Shown here one piece after another: positions 1 to 13,105 of a DNA stretch of 64,000 nucleotides. The stretch comes from Clytia hemisphaerica (taxonomy: Eukaryota; Cnidaria; Hydrozoa; Leptothecata; Clytiidae). The notes beneath the pieces are model-generated. The model saw only the letters and a list, made by a program, of their open reading frames with translations, was not told the origin of the DNA and searched no databases. The number at the start of each line of letters is the position of its first letter. The stretch's first letter is position 1. The DNA lies in the NCBI GenBank assembly GCA_902728285.1, contig CACVBU010000362.1:48016-112015 (forward strand), read 5' to 3'. The position numbers and the translations under genes are program-made.

Positions 1-3000
1 CCGCATGGACAGCCCTCAGTGGAATGATCCCATCGCAAAGAGGTAATAGACTCAACACTCTTTCTTATGAAAGTCAAACCCCTCGTTTTATGTCACGGTT
101 TTATGTCACCCCTGTGCGACCTGCCCAAGTGATATTCTGGGTCATTTAACCATCACAAGTACAACATTACCAAGACGATATCAAAACTGAGTTGCCCAAG
201 GGACTTTTCTTCATTTGAGCAACTAATAGAGTTCATTTGGGAATGCCGAAATCGGAACGCAATGACCTTGAAAACTGACGGTGGCAATTCGTTTCATGAA
301 TTGTAAACCACATTATTCCTTTTGTAGGTGCCGGCTCTGGCCTGGTGACGACGTGGGTGCCACAATCGGGAAGTCTTCTAGCGTCCGGCGACGTTCGACT
401 CGTTCGTGTATGGGATGCGCATCGTGAGCTGAAAGTCATGGTAAAAAGAATGCGTGAACTAGGTTTTAGGGTTACGTGTGGCTCGGTTTTTTGGAACTCT
501 TCCAGATATGCTCCCATATGGCCTAGAACTGTCGATGTACCATAATCGAGTTTTCGAAACCTGTCGTAAAGTACTTGAAGATATCTCAATCCCATTTATT
601 TTCACTTAATAGTAATCGTTCTAATAGTGTGGGAATCTCATTTGCCTCTTGGATGTAAAATCTGTCTAAAACTCACTCTAAAAGCGATTTAAAGTTCTGA
701 TTTTGATTCCATTTTGCTCTCATAACCTTAAATTTTATAAATATCAAAGAAATTACAAGATGCGGGAAAATCAAACGGTGCACGAATACCCAATTTTAAG
801 CGGTTGATTAAGGGCGCGAAAATAAAGGTGCTCGATGGGATTAAGGTATTCGTTATTTTGTCCTTGCTATTTCACCGATGACTTATTTATTTTTTTACAG
901 GACATCCCAACGGGGGCAGACAGTTGTGTGACTAGCATGTCATGTGATCCCATGAATCAAAACATTCTGGTGGCTGGTCTCGGTGATGGTTCAGTACGTC
1001 TTTATGACCGAAGGTTACCAGCTGACGATTGGTAAGTAGGTGAATGGTGAAGAAACCTTCAAAAAGAATACCCTCCCCTCCTCACCAGGTCAAGTTTTGG
1101 CCTTCCTCTTAGCAAATAGCCAGAGGATTCCCTGGATCTAGGGCCTTTAGTAAACAAATTTATCTGAATAGAGAGTAAAAGCAAAATCATCTTTGGACGG
1201 ATAAAGATTCGCCATTTCATTTTAAATTAAATTTGACCGTTTGCCTGAGCGTTCGTTCTTCTTTACGTTATCAAGAAATAATGGTTTGAAATGCTTTGGG
1301 AAAATGAAATAACCCTTTAATTGAATTTGTTAGGGTGAATTAGCGAAAGAGAATAGTCCACTTCGCTGATCTTAATAAACTCTGGACCAAGCTATATCCG
1401 CCATTTTTGGTCGGAGTTTTTTTCGAAAGGGAGTCTTTTCCACAAAGAAGTCATTGTAGTGTTAAAATCTTGTCTTAAGACAAACGGCGCTACATCACTA
1501 CTGTGGAAGCGAATTATACTTCCTCTTGCACCCAGATGATGATTTCTAAAGTTGACAACAATTCCCATTTTTGTTCATTCAGTCGTGTGATGACGTTACG
1601 TGAACACAGCACGTGGGTGGTCAATGTTCTTTTCAATCGAAACAATGATAACGACCTCACCACCAATAACATCATCAGTGCTAGGTAGGTATTTTTTAGA
1701 TTTAAAGTTTTTCTTTATTGGACATATTTTCGACTTAGGATTTAAGTCCGGGAAAATCGCAAAAATTACCCTGGAAAATCATGGAATTCCAGTTTCATTT
1801 AAGACCAGTAAGCCTGTTAAAGTCTATTCTTATAGTTTCTTCTGGATAAATCTTTGCAAATATTTTCATTGTGTTGGCTGGTGGAAAGAATGGTTTGAGC
1901 TTCCTTAACAATAGCCCAAATGAAATGTGCAGACTATAAATTATTTTCAAAAGTTTCTTTGTTATGTCTGCACGGTTCAATTCTGAAAATCATACCACTG
2001 TAGCTTTTGGAGAGGTCTTTAGTGATGTAAACTGCTAATCCATTATATGCCACACTACATACACTGTCTCTCAAAAATATAATAAATTCAATATGTTAAT
2101 ACAAAAGAAAAATTGACGTTTTGAGTGGAAAATTATATTTATAAAAGTTTCACAGTTTTGTTAAAAATCAAAGAATTTATTTTGGTATTGCATGTAATGA
2201 GTCTTATCTACGTGTTACGGCTCTCGTAAAGAAGTATGCACGCCACGTCGCGCTTTTTTTACTTGATAACATCAGTAGAAACATAAGAGTGCTGCCAGCC
2301 ATGATTTGATATAGTGTCGATAGAGGTGGTTTGATCAGGCAACTCCGTATTTGACGTTTGCTTGGAATAGGCAATTACCGGATGCGATTTTTGGACCTAC
2401 CCCGGTGGAGGTCCTATAAATTAACCTGTGTTTGTTCGTTCGTCCGTCCGTTCGTTCGTCTGTTCGTCTGTTACCAACTTTTCTCAGGATTGAATCATAG
2501 GAATCTTTTGATTTTTGGTACAAAGGTGCAAAATGGTGGTGGCCAAAATGTGACGGAGCCCGATTTTCGATAAAAAATTTTTTTGGGCCAATTTGGGCCA
2601 AAAAAAGGCTAAAAAACGGGTTTTTTAGACTTTGTGAAAAATTGGGTCATTAATTTTTTCTGATTTTTTGTATGAAAGTAGGGTACCATCATAGGTAAAA
2701 GATGGCTCAAGCAGATTTTCGCAAAAAAATTTTGTTGGCTCAAAAAACGCATGTTTATCTATAAGAATCACTATTAATAAGCATACATCAATGTTCTTAT
2801 AGTCAAATTACTCAATTTTTTTATGAGATGGATGTTTTTTTTGCTCATGAGGGCTTACTTTTAGAGAGTATGTGTGTTTAGACATGAAATTTTGGTTGCT
2901 TAGCGTGTTTTTATAGAAATTCGAATTCGGTATTTTTTTATAAGCACATTATCAATTACTTAGGTATTAGCTTTTCTTGAGATTAGCTCTTTCATTCTTT

Positions 3001-6000
3001 ATGATTTTTTGCACAAAGATGCATAACTTTAAACCCTTAAATGTGACGGAGCCCGATTTTCGAAAAAAAATGTTTTTGGGCCAATTTGGGCCAAAAACGG
3101 CTAAAAAAAGGGTTTTTTGGACTTTGTGTGAAACATTGGATCATTGTTTTTTTCTGATTTTTTACATGAAAGTAGGTAAAAGATGGCTCGAGCAGATTTT
3201 TGTAAAAAAAGAATTTTTCAGCTAAAAAAACGCATCTTTATTTATAAGAATCACTATTAATAAGCATACACCAATGTTCTTAGCCAAATTACTCAATTTT
3301 TTTATAAGAAAGATGTTTTTTTTTGCTCACGGAGTCCTGAATATGAAAGATTATTTCAAGAGCATGAAATTTTGGTTTCTAGACGTTTTTTTTATTAGAA
3401 ACAAACGACTAATTTTAATAGATCGTCACTATTTCTGTTCTGAATGATTGTTTAACGGTCATGCTCACGTAGATATCAATTAATTACATTTGTTAAATGC
3501 ATAACCAGGTAGGTCCATAAAAGTATCACTTGTTCATCATAGAATCTGAATAGTTGTGATGGTTCTGTTATATTTATTCGATAGTGTCGAAGGAGACATC
3601 AAATTTTGGGATCAGCGATTAACAAGTTCAGTGAAGACAATTGCTAGTGAAAAAACGGTGGTCGGTCTCACTTGCTTTGATGTGCACCAACAAGCTGATC
3701 TCATCGCATGGTATGTACACCCTTCTTCTTCCACTTTGTTTAAATAAGCATACCAAATCACATGTAGCAAAATGGTATTAGGCCGTGGCCAGTGGATTTA
3801 ATTGCTAAAACTTCAAAAATAAAGAAAAAATTGAAAATGTCCGTGACCAACTTTTTGATATGTTTCCTAGTCAAGTTGAGGGTGCTGATTCCGAATTTGA
3901 ATGTTACCAAGCTTGTAAAACCGCAGTTTTGTGGCATAAGTTGCGATTTGTGGGTTTTCACAGGTTTTCAGGCAAAATTGTAAGCCCTAAAAATTCATCA
4001 TTCATGATTTTTGGGGGGTCTTCAAAATCAAAAAAAGACCTATACCACCTGATAGAGCTCTTCAAACTGAGCAAAAAAATGTATTAGATCAAAGTCTCAA
4101 CTTTTCTTGATAGAGCTCTTAAAAATGTATTAGATCAAAGTCCCAACTTTTCTTGATAGAGCTTAAAACTGTATTAGATCAAGTCTTTTTCTTGAATAGA
4201 GCTCTTAAAAATGTATTAGATCAAGTCTCAACTTTTCTTGATAGAGCTCTTAAAAATGTATTAGATCAAAGTCCCAACTTTTCTTGATAGAGCTCTTAAA
4301 AATGTATTAGATCAAAGTCCCAACTTTTCTTGATAGAGCTCTTAAAAATGTATTAGATCAAAGTCTCAACTTTTCTTGATAGAGCTCTTTTCTAAAGCTC
4401 TTAAAAATGTATTAGATCAAAGTCCCAACTTTTCTTGATAGAGCTCTTAAAAATGTATTAGATCAAAGTCTCAACTTTTCTTGATAGAGCTCTTAAAAAT
4501 GTATTAGATCAAAGTCTCAACTTTTCTTGATAGAGCTCTTAAAAATGTATTAGATCAAAGTCTCAACTTTTCTTGATAGAGCTCTTAAAAATGTATTAGA
4601 TCAAAGTCTCAACTTTTCTTGATAGAGCTCTTAAAAATGTATTAGATCAAAGTCTCAACTTTTCTTGATAGAGCTCTTACTCCAACTTTTCTTGATAGAG
4701 CTCTTAAAAATGTATTAGATCAAAGTCTCAACTTTTCTTGATAGAGCTCTTAAAAATGTATTAGATCAAAGTCTCAACTTTTCTTGATAGAGCTCTTAAA
4801 AATGTATTAGATCAAAGTCTCAACTTTTCTTGATAGAGCTCTTCAAATTGAGCAGAAAAATGTATTAGATCAAAGTCTCAACTTTTCTTGATCAAAAGTT
4901 ATAGACTTTTTGTGGTCAAAAAATGATTAAAAACAGGGAATTTTCCCACAATATGCATGATTTATGCAAAATTATAGCACTTTTTGACAACAAAAACGCC
5001 CATAACTTTTGATCAAGATAAGTTGAGACTTTGATGTAATACATTTTTTGCTCAGTTTGAAGAGCTCTATCCACGCAGATCCACGTGGTATAGATATTTT
5101 TTGATTTTGAAGACCCCCCAAAAATCGGGTTTTCAAGCTTGATAACATTTAAATTCCAAATCAGCACCCTCAAATTGACTAGGAAACATATCAAAAAGTT
5201 GATCACGGACATTTTGAAAAAAGTGAAACGTTTTTGGGCCACTGGCCACGGCCTATATGATATGGTATGGTATGGTGATACAGTTACCATATTACTTTTT
5301 TTAAATGCCCCCCTCTTTTAAACACCCCCTCGAATAAACCCTCCTAAAAACCGAAAAATGTATTAATAAGTAAGTAAGTAATCCGGTATACAGCTGACGC
5401 TAATTCGGTTTTCAAGAAAAATTGAATTTTCATCGAATAAGGGAGTGTATCGTGTCGAATTAGAGAGCGTCAACTCGAACAACTTTATAAAAGGTTAATT
5501 GCTTGTGGGTTACAGTATATGGCCCCCAAAACGGAGACGGCCCCCAAAACGGAGGTTTTCATTAAAATGAAGATTCTGACTTGTAGATTTATCAGAATTA
5601 AACGATTTTTATTTATTTAGAAAGAATGATGGTTATACTAAAAAATGAGCATGTTTTTGATGGTTTGAGATGGATTCAAAATAACATATTTGCGTCTAAA
5701 GGAAATATTTTAACACCAAAATTAGATAAAAATTGCATATAACTCACTCTAGCACCTTGGATATTGAAAATAAGTTATGAAAACGGGGTATAGGAAACTT
5801 TCTACACCTAATGCCGTTCAGAAAATGCAAAAACATCTGTGACTTTAGAGGCTGGGTAAAAGATATAGCATCTTGAAGGTCAACCAGTATTTTGGAGCCC
5901 TAGAATCAGCATTGACAAAACCGAAAATTCTAAATATGAGAAAAAGCAAAAAATCTTGGAATTCTATTCCTATCACCTTGAGTTAATAGTTTATAACAAA

Positions 6001-9000
6001 AAATTAACATTATTATAAAATGTTTCGCTGAATCAGCAAAAACGGCAAATTCTGTCATTTTTTTGCAAAATATAGGAGAAAAATATCTTTAAAGCTTAAT
6101 ATTTTCAGTTTCAGTTAAGCTTTTTTTCTAAAATTTTCACAGCTTATTCCATACATGAATGGAACTATTTCGAAAAGAGATTTGTTTTCAAAAACTTAAT
6201 TAAGACGTTGTTAAATCAAAATTGTCATTTTGAAAATTTCTAATTTTTCAGTTTGGACTTTGCAATATCGAAAATCTTGAAATATTTCATAAAAATCATA
6301 AATTTACATCCATCGGGTCGTAAATTTAAGGGAAAACACAAATATGTTCATAGTTTTTCCCCCTATTACCACTGGGCTTAATAATTTGATTTTAACTACA
6401 CCTCCGTTTTGGGGGCCCCAAACCTGCATTTTGACAACCAGGGGTATACTGTAAAAATTTTATCAAATAAATTTATGCCCAAAACCCTCTAAATCATATT
6501 TCAAAACTATGGTCAAAATTGCGTATTCATATCTTAAAGATATCTCGAGAAATCGCTAAAATTTCAAACCTCCATTTTGGGGGCCATTAGAAAAAAGCTA
6601 CCTATCTTTAAGCGATTGAAAAATATTGTTGAAATTGAAAATTTTGAAAAAGAACTTCCAGGAAATAAAGTAGAGATGTTAAAGGTTTTCATGCAGCAAA
6701 AATGTTTGTAAAATCTCTTTTCCTCTAGATTTGAGAGAAATTTCAAATTTGATCGCCGTTTTGGGGGCCACATACTGTATTCTTTTTTTGTCGAAACGGA
6801 AAAGATTTGGCCCCGGTCTGAAAATCTTAATGCTTTCGATTTCGATAGGTGTGATATGAAAGCATTGAATTTTTTTTCGTACAAAGAAAATCCTTAATGA
6901 GTGGTCTTGATAAATGAGTCTGTTACTCATAATAGTTTTGAACACAGAATTATTATATTTTCTTTGGATTGAAAAAGTTCCGCTCCATAAAAAATTTGTT
7001 TGGTTTTCCTTCTTCAACAATTTACACAAATATAACCACCGTCATCGTTTATCTACCCTATGTATTTTACTCTTATCGGAGCACCAATGGGCTGCTCCAT
7101 TAAATTTCCATACAGGGGGGTGGACGAACCTTTTCAAGTGAAAACAAATTTCCTGGAAAAGTGTAGATATCCCCTGGAAAGTGGCAAAATTTTCAAAAGA
7201 ACCCTTGGAAAAAATTATTTTCATGTCTTAAAGTGAGGGTAGACGAACTAAAATCAGTTGTTCACCCCCTGGAAATTCAAGAATAACTTTTTACCCGCTG
7301 GAAAAATGAAAAAACACCTCTTTAGACCTCCTGGAAATTCTTCTCGGATTACCCCCTGAAAATGTTCGTCCACCCCCCCCCCCCCCCCCCCCTGTATGGT
7401 CATAAAATGGAATGACCCAATGAAATAGCAAAGGACGTATTTGTTGAGCTGTTTCTAAAAGTTTTCGAAAGCTCTCCAATAGCTATTTACAAGACTTAAA
7501 AAATGGGTGAAATGGGAAAAAAATCTGACCAGAACACTCAGAACAAACATTGAGAAAAGCATATACACAGTTGCGGAAATATAAGATTCTAGACAGGCCT
7601 GTAGAAGGGGGGAAGTTACCCATTAAAGACCAGCTTAAAGTAGAATTTGAACAACTATATTAATATAATGACATCCCCTTTCGAACACCTGATTTCATAG
7701 AGAAGAACTTCCCATTCAAATCTCTATCTTGATATTTTGTTTACTCTGTGCAACAGATATGGGCGGTCTCGTAATATCTAAATATTTTCCGAACGAAAAC
7801 TCATCAAAATGATTATATTCGTTTAAGAGGAAGGTTAAAGGGGAATTTCTTGCTGAAAATTCTCAACGGGTGACTACCCTATCCCTTTGACACTCTAATG
7901 AAGCCTCGGTTTTTATGCTGTTTTTTTATTTTTTGGGCCCTGGCACCAGTTTGTTTTTTTCCCAAACGAGGTTAAGGCAGTTGGGGACTTAAAAAATTGT
8001 CAATTTACAACTGCAGCCAAACCTGAGAAAACGAAAGTGATTTATATCTCGAGATAGGAAAGTTTTCAGACCCAACTTTTTATCTTAAAATTTATTAGTA
8101 TCAGATTTCCGATCGATTGATATATGATAAGCCTATATTTGGGCTGGAAGAATTTTCAGTTTTCCCTACGGGGGTCCAATGACCAAAAGTCCACCATCAT
8201 GGATACTCAGGTGAGAAATCCAGGTGGCCCAGAAAATTAAAACATTCTTATTACCATAAGGAACAAGAAAAACTCCAAGAAAGTTATAGTCCACCAAATG
8301 GATAAGATACTTCCCGGCTCGCTACCAGTCTAATAATTACAATTTTTAAGAATCATGTTAAGCCTCAGAGAATTTGTTCAATTTTTCTTCTGTTAGAAAA
8401 TTTTCGTCGGGGAAAAATATTCGTCACTTGCTGGTAGTTGGTAAACGCATTAAGGCTGGGGAAAATTTTCGTCGGGGAAAAATATTCATCACTTTGCCAA
8501 AATTTCGTCACTTTTCCCCGACGAAGTTTTCCCCGATAAGGTAATCATTTATTTACTACGATGAGCTTTTGAAACACTTTTTGTGCTTTCGTTTTCCATA
8601 TGGTTTGTTGTTAATACATCTGCTTCTTCTTCGTTTTCAGCGGATCGGCCAATCAGAGCATCAAGGTGTTGAATATGGAGGGTGAGACATTAAGTAATAT
8701 ACGTTACCATGATGGCTTCATTGGTCAACGTATTGGACCACTGAGTTGTCTCGCATTCCATCCTTATTGGGTAAGCAGTCACTAAGATATCTAATATAAC
8801 ATACTGGGTTGACCTTCGATGTTTCTGTCTGATCTATCTAACCATCTTTAAAAAGTAGAGAAAAGTTTGGCACCGGTAATATATTTAATCGAGACTTCTT
8901 CTTCTTCTTCTTCTTGCATCCCACCGTTTTAATTGTTTTGCCCTATCGAGTTTACCAAATCTCTGATTTACCTGAACAATAATGATGCAATGTTGTTTTG

Positions 9001-9326
9001 CCACTCATGCAAATTCGAACCCAGTCGCTTGTTGATCAGTTTTTTGGATAAGGATTCATGGGGAAGAGAAATTTAATATTAAACTCAATTTTACCACTTC
9101 TGTTCACCAAACTATTATATGTAACCATTCTCCTTACTACCCTCATCTCAGATTTCCAAGTTTATTGATTTGCAAACACTGCACAGTGAAATATAGACCT
9201 CCATGCTGACTTTCTGTCTCATTTTTCTTACAGACATACTTGGCAGCCGGAAGCACAGACAGTTTCTTGTCAATGTATTCCTGTCAAAAACCAATGGCTT
9301 TGAGGTTAGACGAGCTTGGGATATGA
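1..9326 (+). CDS. RPTOR: Raptor (regulatory-associated protein of mTOR), C-terminal WD40 propeller, 5' truncated
   Basis: Raptor is the scaffold subunit of mTORC1 that presents substrates to the mTOR kinase. Seven exons are visible: 1-42, 328-440, 901-1031, 1583-1684, 3585-3710, 8641-8770 and 9234-9326. All have GT/AG borders, and the phases join without a stop into 244 residues ending at TGA 9324-9326. Residues in order match the C-terminal WD40 repeats of animal raptor: [84 protein letters not shown] and [16 protein letters not shown]. The very last stretch, ending RLDELGI, is less conserved. The N-terminal caspase-like and HEAT regions lie off the left edge. The donor after 440 (GTAAAA) is weak. 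The 4.9-kb intron 3711-8640 holds most of the repeats of this gene. Confidence 0.95.
2393..3516 (+). mobile_element. GGACCTACC-ended non-autonomous element, two internal modules
   Basis: The element begins GGACCTACCCCGGTGGAGG and ends CCAGGTAGGTCC, a short imperfect TIR. The 5' part carries a run of TTCG/TCCG repeats (about 2430-2470). Inside, a module of about 480-490 bp is present twice: compare the GAGCCCGATTTTCG motif near 2557 and again near 3050, and the 'ttttttatgagatggatg' motif near 2818 and 3298. No coding capacity is seen. It lies in raptor intron 1685-3584. Related copies are at 13106, 17226 and 57991. Confidence 0.7.
3781..5253. mobile_element. Foldback element with about 290-bp TIRs and a 46-bp minisatellite core
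   Basis: The left arm starts GGCCGTGGCCAGTGG at 3781. An inverted, diverged copy ends CCACTGGCCACGGCC at 5253, and both outer ends abut TA. The arms share long blocks, for example the AGTTGAGGGTGCTGATT block near 3873 and its complement near 5163, and 'agagctcttcaaactgagc' near 4055 against its complement near 5055. The space between arms is filled by the 46-bp tandem repeat. The element sits in the large raptor intron 3711-8640 and has no ORF of note. Confidence 0.75.
4050..4895. repeat. 46-bp minisatellite, about 18 copies
   Basis: The unit contains GAGCTCTTAAAAATGTATT followed by AGATCAAAGTCTCAACTTTT and CTTGATA. Copies differ mainly at AAGTCTCAAC versus AAGTCCCAAC. A few are truncated or carry small insertions (near 4165, 4390 and 4677). 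It is the core of the surrounding foldback element, and its unit also occurs once in each TIR arm, so it probably expanded from the inner edge of the arm. Confidence 0.9.
5513..6777. mobile_element. Tc1/mariner-type MITE, 1265 bp, copy 1
   Basis: The ends are CAGTATATGGCCCCCAAAAC and its complement GTTTTGGGGGCCACATACTG, flanked by TA on both sides (5511-5512 and 6778-6779). The CAGT end and TA target duplication are typical of Tc1/mariner elements. The motif CCCCCAAAACGGAGACGG is repeated in tandem twice at the left end. An internal copy of the end (near 6400-6450, TTTTGGGGGCC then GGTATACTG-TA) suggests a nested or composite structure. No transposase ORF is visible. It lies in a raptor intron; the near-identical second copy is at 35509-36773. 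Confidence 0.85.
7108..7399. mobile_element. MITE with CCATACAGGGGGG termini
   Basis: The left end CCATACAGGGGGGTGGACG and the right end GTCCACC, a C-run, then CCTGTATGG, form an inverted repeat. The interior is rich in 'ccctggaaa' motifs. A long poly-C tract (about 7374-7392) is part of the right TIR. It lies in the raptor intron. A related but less complete sequence is near 30530-30720. Confidence 0.65.
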
Positions 9327-11456
9327 GTAGCAGGTATACGCTGAGTTTCTGATTGTGTGTATGGGCTAGATATGCTTTGTTGGGCTGTCGCGGAGGATCA
9401 CAGGGTTTCTCTAGTCTTAAAAGCTATATAGAGAAGCTTTCATTTAGCTTGCGTTTTGCATGCTCCGAGCAAATCAATTTTTTTTGACAAAATCAATTTC
9501 GCATGCCATCGCCAGGATCGTCAAGATTTCATTCGTTTGACACTTACGTGTTTGAGCTTTTGATACTATGGCTCCTCCTGTTTTTTCTTATTGTCCACCC
9601 CCAATTCATATCTTGCTACCCTTTCCTCGCCTATTATAGCCTAACTTAGCTCCAGTTTTGTTTCCATCAAGCACTGCCAAAGGTATTTCACCACTTTAAA
9701 ACCTGGAAATTAAAAGTAATCTAAGCAGCATAAGCATCTACAAGAACCTTCGAATTCTAAAGGACAGCTAAAAAAATCTTCGAAAGCCTGGAAAACATGA
9801 TTTTAATCAATGGTGACCTCACAGAATCTCGGGTCATACTTTTGAAAGGTTTAGAATGTCCGATTAAAGAACTTTTCAAGATGGAGAATACTTCGTGGAA
9901 ATCATTGGATATTATTATAATTCAGTGTTGGTGAGAAAAAAAACACTTCAATGAAAAAAAAATGATTGTAGATAACAAATTTGGTCCCTGGGACCTGGGA
10001 CCTAATACGCCACGCAGATGGTAATCAACGACTTCTAGTTTATTAAATACGCGCTGTAAATATGTTGCTTTTTTAAATATTATTCAATATTTTCAAACCT
10101 TTGTCTTTTTTGGTTTTATTTCGTTTTGATTTTTTGAGGTAGAATTATTAGTGCAATCTCTATTGTTTTGATGTCGGGTTGATTTATCATAAAATCTTGA
10201 TTATATGAATTTTTGCCCATACTGTCTGTCTGTCTGTGTATAGAAATTAGTGCATTTTTATTCTAAAGTGAAATGACTTTCACGATATTTTTTTTGTTAG
10301 ACCTTTATTATATATATTTTGATATGAAATTTTATGACAATTATATACATTTTAGATCCAATTGAAATTATAAACATCGAGAGTAGATTTCATTCCAAGT
10401 ACTCTGTTTTTGAGAGGGTGTGTGTATCGAGGGATGTTGATTTGGACACATCATTACACGACGACTAATTTTGGCTCTTAGGCAAAATTGAGTGCTGGGT
10501 ATGTGCGGACAGTCGGGGTCGGTTTTTTTAACCTTTCAAAGTCTCGCTAAGGGTTGCAAAAATCAGAAAGTTTTAATTAGTCAATCTAAGGGTCGTTTTT
10601 TCACAAACTCGAGTCAAAGAAAGTAAACAGTCAAGAAAGTAAGAAATTTTTTCGAAAGTATTGGAGAATTTTTTATTTTGAAAATCGAAGAAATTTTTGT
10701 GAACATTTCTCTCCAGGGTCACCTTTTCAGCAAAAATCAGTCTCTCTGAGAGTCGGTTTTCGGAGGTCCATCCTGCACATACCCCTCAACCGCCAACCCT
10801 AGTACCCCCTCCCCCCCGGGATTGGATTGATTGTTGGCTGCCGTTTCGACTCCCACGTCACGACGAACAAAAAAGTCATCATCCATGAGGTGCGAAATTA
10901 TAAAATGATGTGGTTGTTTTTGTCAATGGTCATTAAATTCCTTAGCCAGAATACAAAAACTGTATTTTTTACGGTCACTTGAAACTTGAAATTTCAAGGT
11001 TCGTTTTTCAAATTCCTTTCACGACATTCCAAGATCTTTCAGCAAGGTGTAAACTCAATAGTTAAACTATTTGTAGAACTTGAGAAGATAGGACTCAAAC
11101 GCTGTCAATTTATCTTGTTGTGCTCTCGGTATATACACGAGGCTGTTTGACATGTATGTACACTTGATTGTCATTATTATTGCATAATGCTTGGCTTGTA
11201 ATCAGTAAAGCACCAGGTTTTTTGTAAGCAACTCCAATTTTCGGGTCATGGCTTGGGTTGCTGAAGATTCTAACTCATTTTTTTGAAAAATTTACTTTGA
11301 TCATCCCTGATATTATACAATATTTATACTTGATTTATAATTGATTGGGTATTATCTAAAAAACTTTTACTTTACGAGAAAAAATAAGTCAGCATCTTTG
11401 AGCACTCGAGCCGTAGCAACATTGATTTTGTTCGATGTTACTGAACTTAGTATGTA

Positions 11457-11752
11457 CTCTTAGGTGCCAAATAAACGGGGGGGGGGTGGAAAATTTTCGA
11501 GATTTTAATAAACGGGGAGGACCTAATTGCCGGCGGGGGGGTTGGAAATTGTACTTCTGAAAACCCAAAATAACGTAAATATAGGCTAAAATCGGACTAT
11601 TTAGAGCAAAATAAGGGTCCTTCTCTTTGACAGCTGAAAACATTCTTAAATGTTAATAAGCGGGGGGGGTCCTAATAAGGTCCGGGGGGCTGGGAAATTT
11701 TCGAAAAATTAACAAGCGGGGGGGGGGGGGGGGTTTATTTGGCACCTAAGAG
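11457..11752. mobile_element. MITE with about 28-bp TIRs and poly-G inner ends
   Basis: The left end CTCTTAGGTGCCAAATAAAC followed by a G-run is matched at the right by a G-run followed by GTTTATTTGGCACCTAAGAG. TA abuts both ends (11455-11456 and 11753-11754), so a TA target duplication is likely. Several 'aataaacgggg'-type motifs recur inside. No coding capacity is seen. Confidence 0.75.
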
Positions 11753-13105
11753 TACAAAGAAGTCCACGAAACGAAAGTTTAAACATCAAAAGATCTAAAG
11801 TCTTTCATTAACCGAATTTTTGAATGAATCATGCTCGGCTATCCAGTCAGAACAATTACTCAGTAAAATCAGCAGGCTGATGATAAGCGGAAAATTTATT
11901 GAACTTAAAGACGTAAGACCCTATTTACTTTTCCTTCTTTTATAGTCCAAACAGCAAGCAAAAATAACAAACAAATCATGACTTAATTTAATTGATATCC
12001 CTCAGTAGGAATCAAAAAGAGTATATTTGTGGACCAGTAAGTTATTCATGTGATTCGACTACTGTTTATTTCTTTTGGTGGCTCTTTGGACTTCAAATTG
12101 CGTTCTTACCCTGTTTTTATTTTAGGTCAAAATTGATGTATTTTAGGCTTAAAGTTAGTAATTTAGTAACTAAATTTCACTACTTTTATTGAAAGCTAAC
12201 ATGCTCAAACGCGGTGCCGATTTTAAATCCTTTGAAATTTATAATTGAAAGCACAAAGGGACAATCAGACGGTTTTTTACTACATTTGTTCCAGACATCT
12301 ATAACATATCGATCAGTTAATCGATGATTACTCATCGATTACAATCTATATCCGATACTAGTCGAGGTAAAAAATTGTAAATATTGATCAATTCTGATCA
12401 CTCTACGGACTATTAGCAATCGATATAGCATGCTCCAGATATGTATATGTGAAAAAGTACATAAAATTTCTTCTATCAGGAGATTGGGTGGTAGAGCAGC
12501 ATATGCATTTCGTCCTTATTAGGACTCGTCAGCACTGTATACTGCAGCATAAACATCAACGCAATGACGTGCGTGTCCCATAGATTCGTTAGACGATTCC
12601 CACAAGAGACTTGAATTTCGTCCTTACTGGGACGCTGCCGGAGTGTCATCGGTTCACATCATCCAAATGATTATTCGGCGTCCTCTTCTTCCCTAAAAGT
12701 TGTCATATTGATACCAGGCGTTATCATGAAATATTGCATTTTTGAATGACAAAACGAATAACGAATTTAAGAGACGAGCAGAAACGTTTTAAAGACTCCA
12801 GTCTAAAATGACTGTAGCCTTTAAAAGGTCCATGTTTGGTCAACGAATGAGTTTGCCAATGAATTTAGGAAATGAAACCAGTGTGTTAATTTCTTTCGTG
12901 AAATGATCAAATCTGATTGTGCAACACATGACTTTTGTGACGAAGGGTAAAGCCTTTTTCCAGAAGCTATGCCAGCTTGACAAATCCTTAAGTTCCAATA
13001 TCATATATTAGGAAAAAATTAAACCCGATCATATTAATGGTAAAATCTAGGTAATTTCTCATATTTTATGAAGTTGTTGATTTCATTAAAAAGCGCCGGT
13101 TTATT

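Noticed and set aside
4050-4895. Regular repeats resembling a CRISPR array
   Set aside because: The repeats are head-to-tail without unique spacers and lie in an intron of an animal gene; this is a minisatellite.
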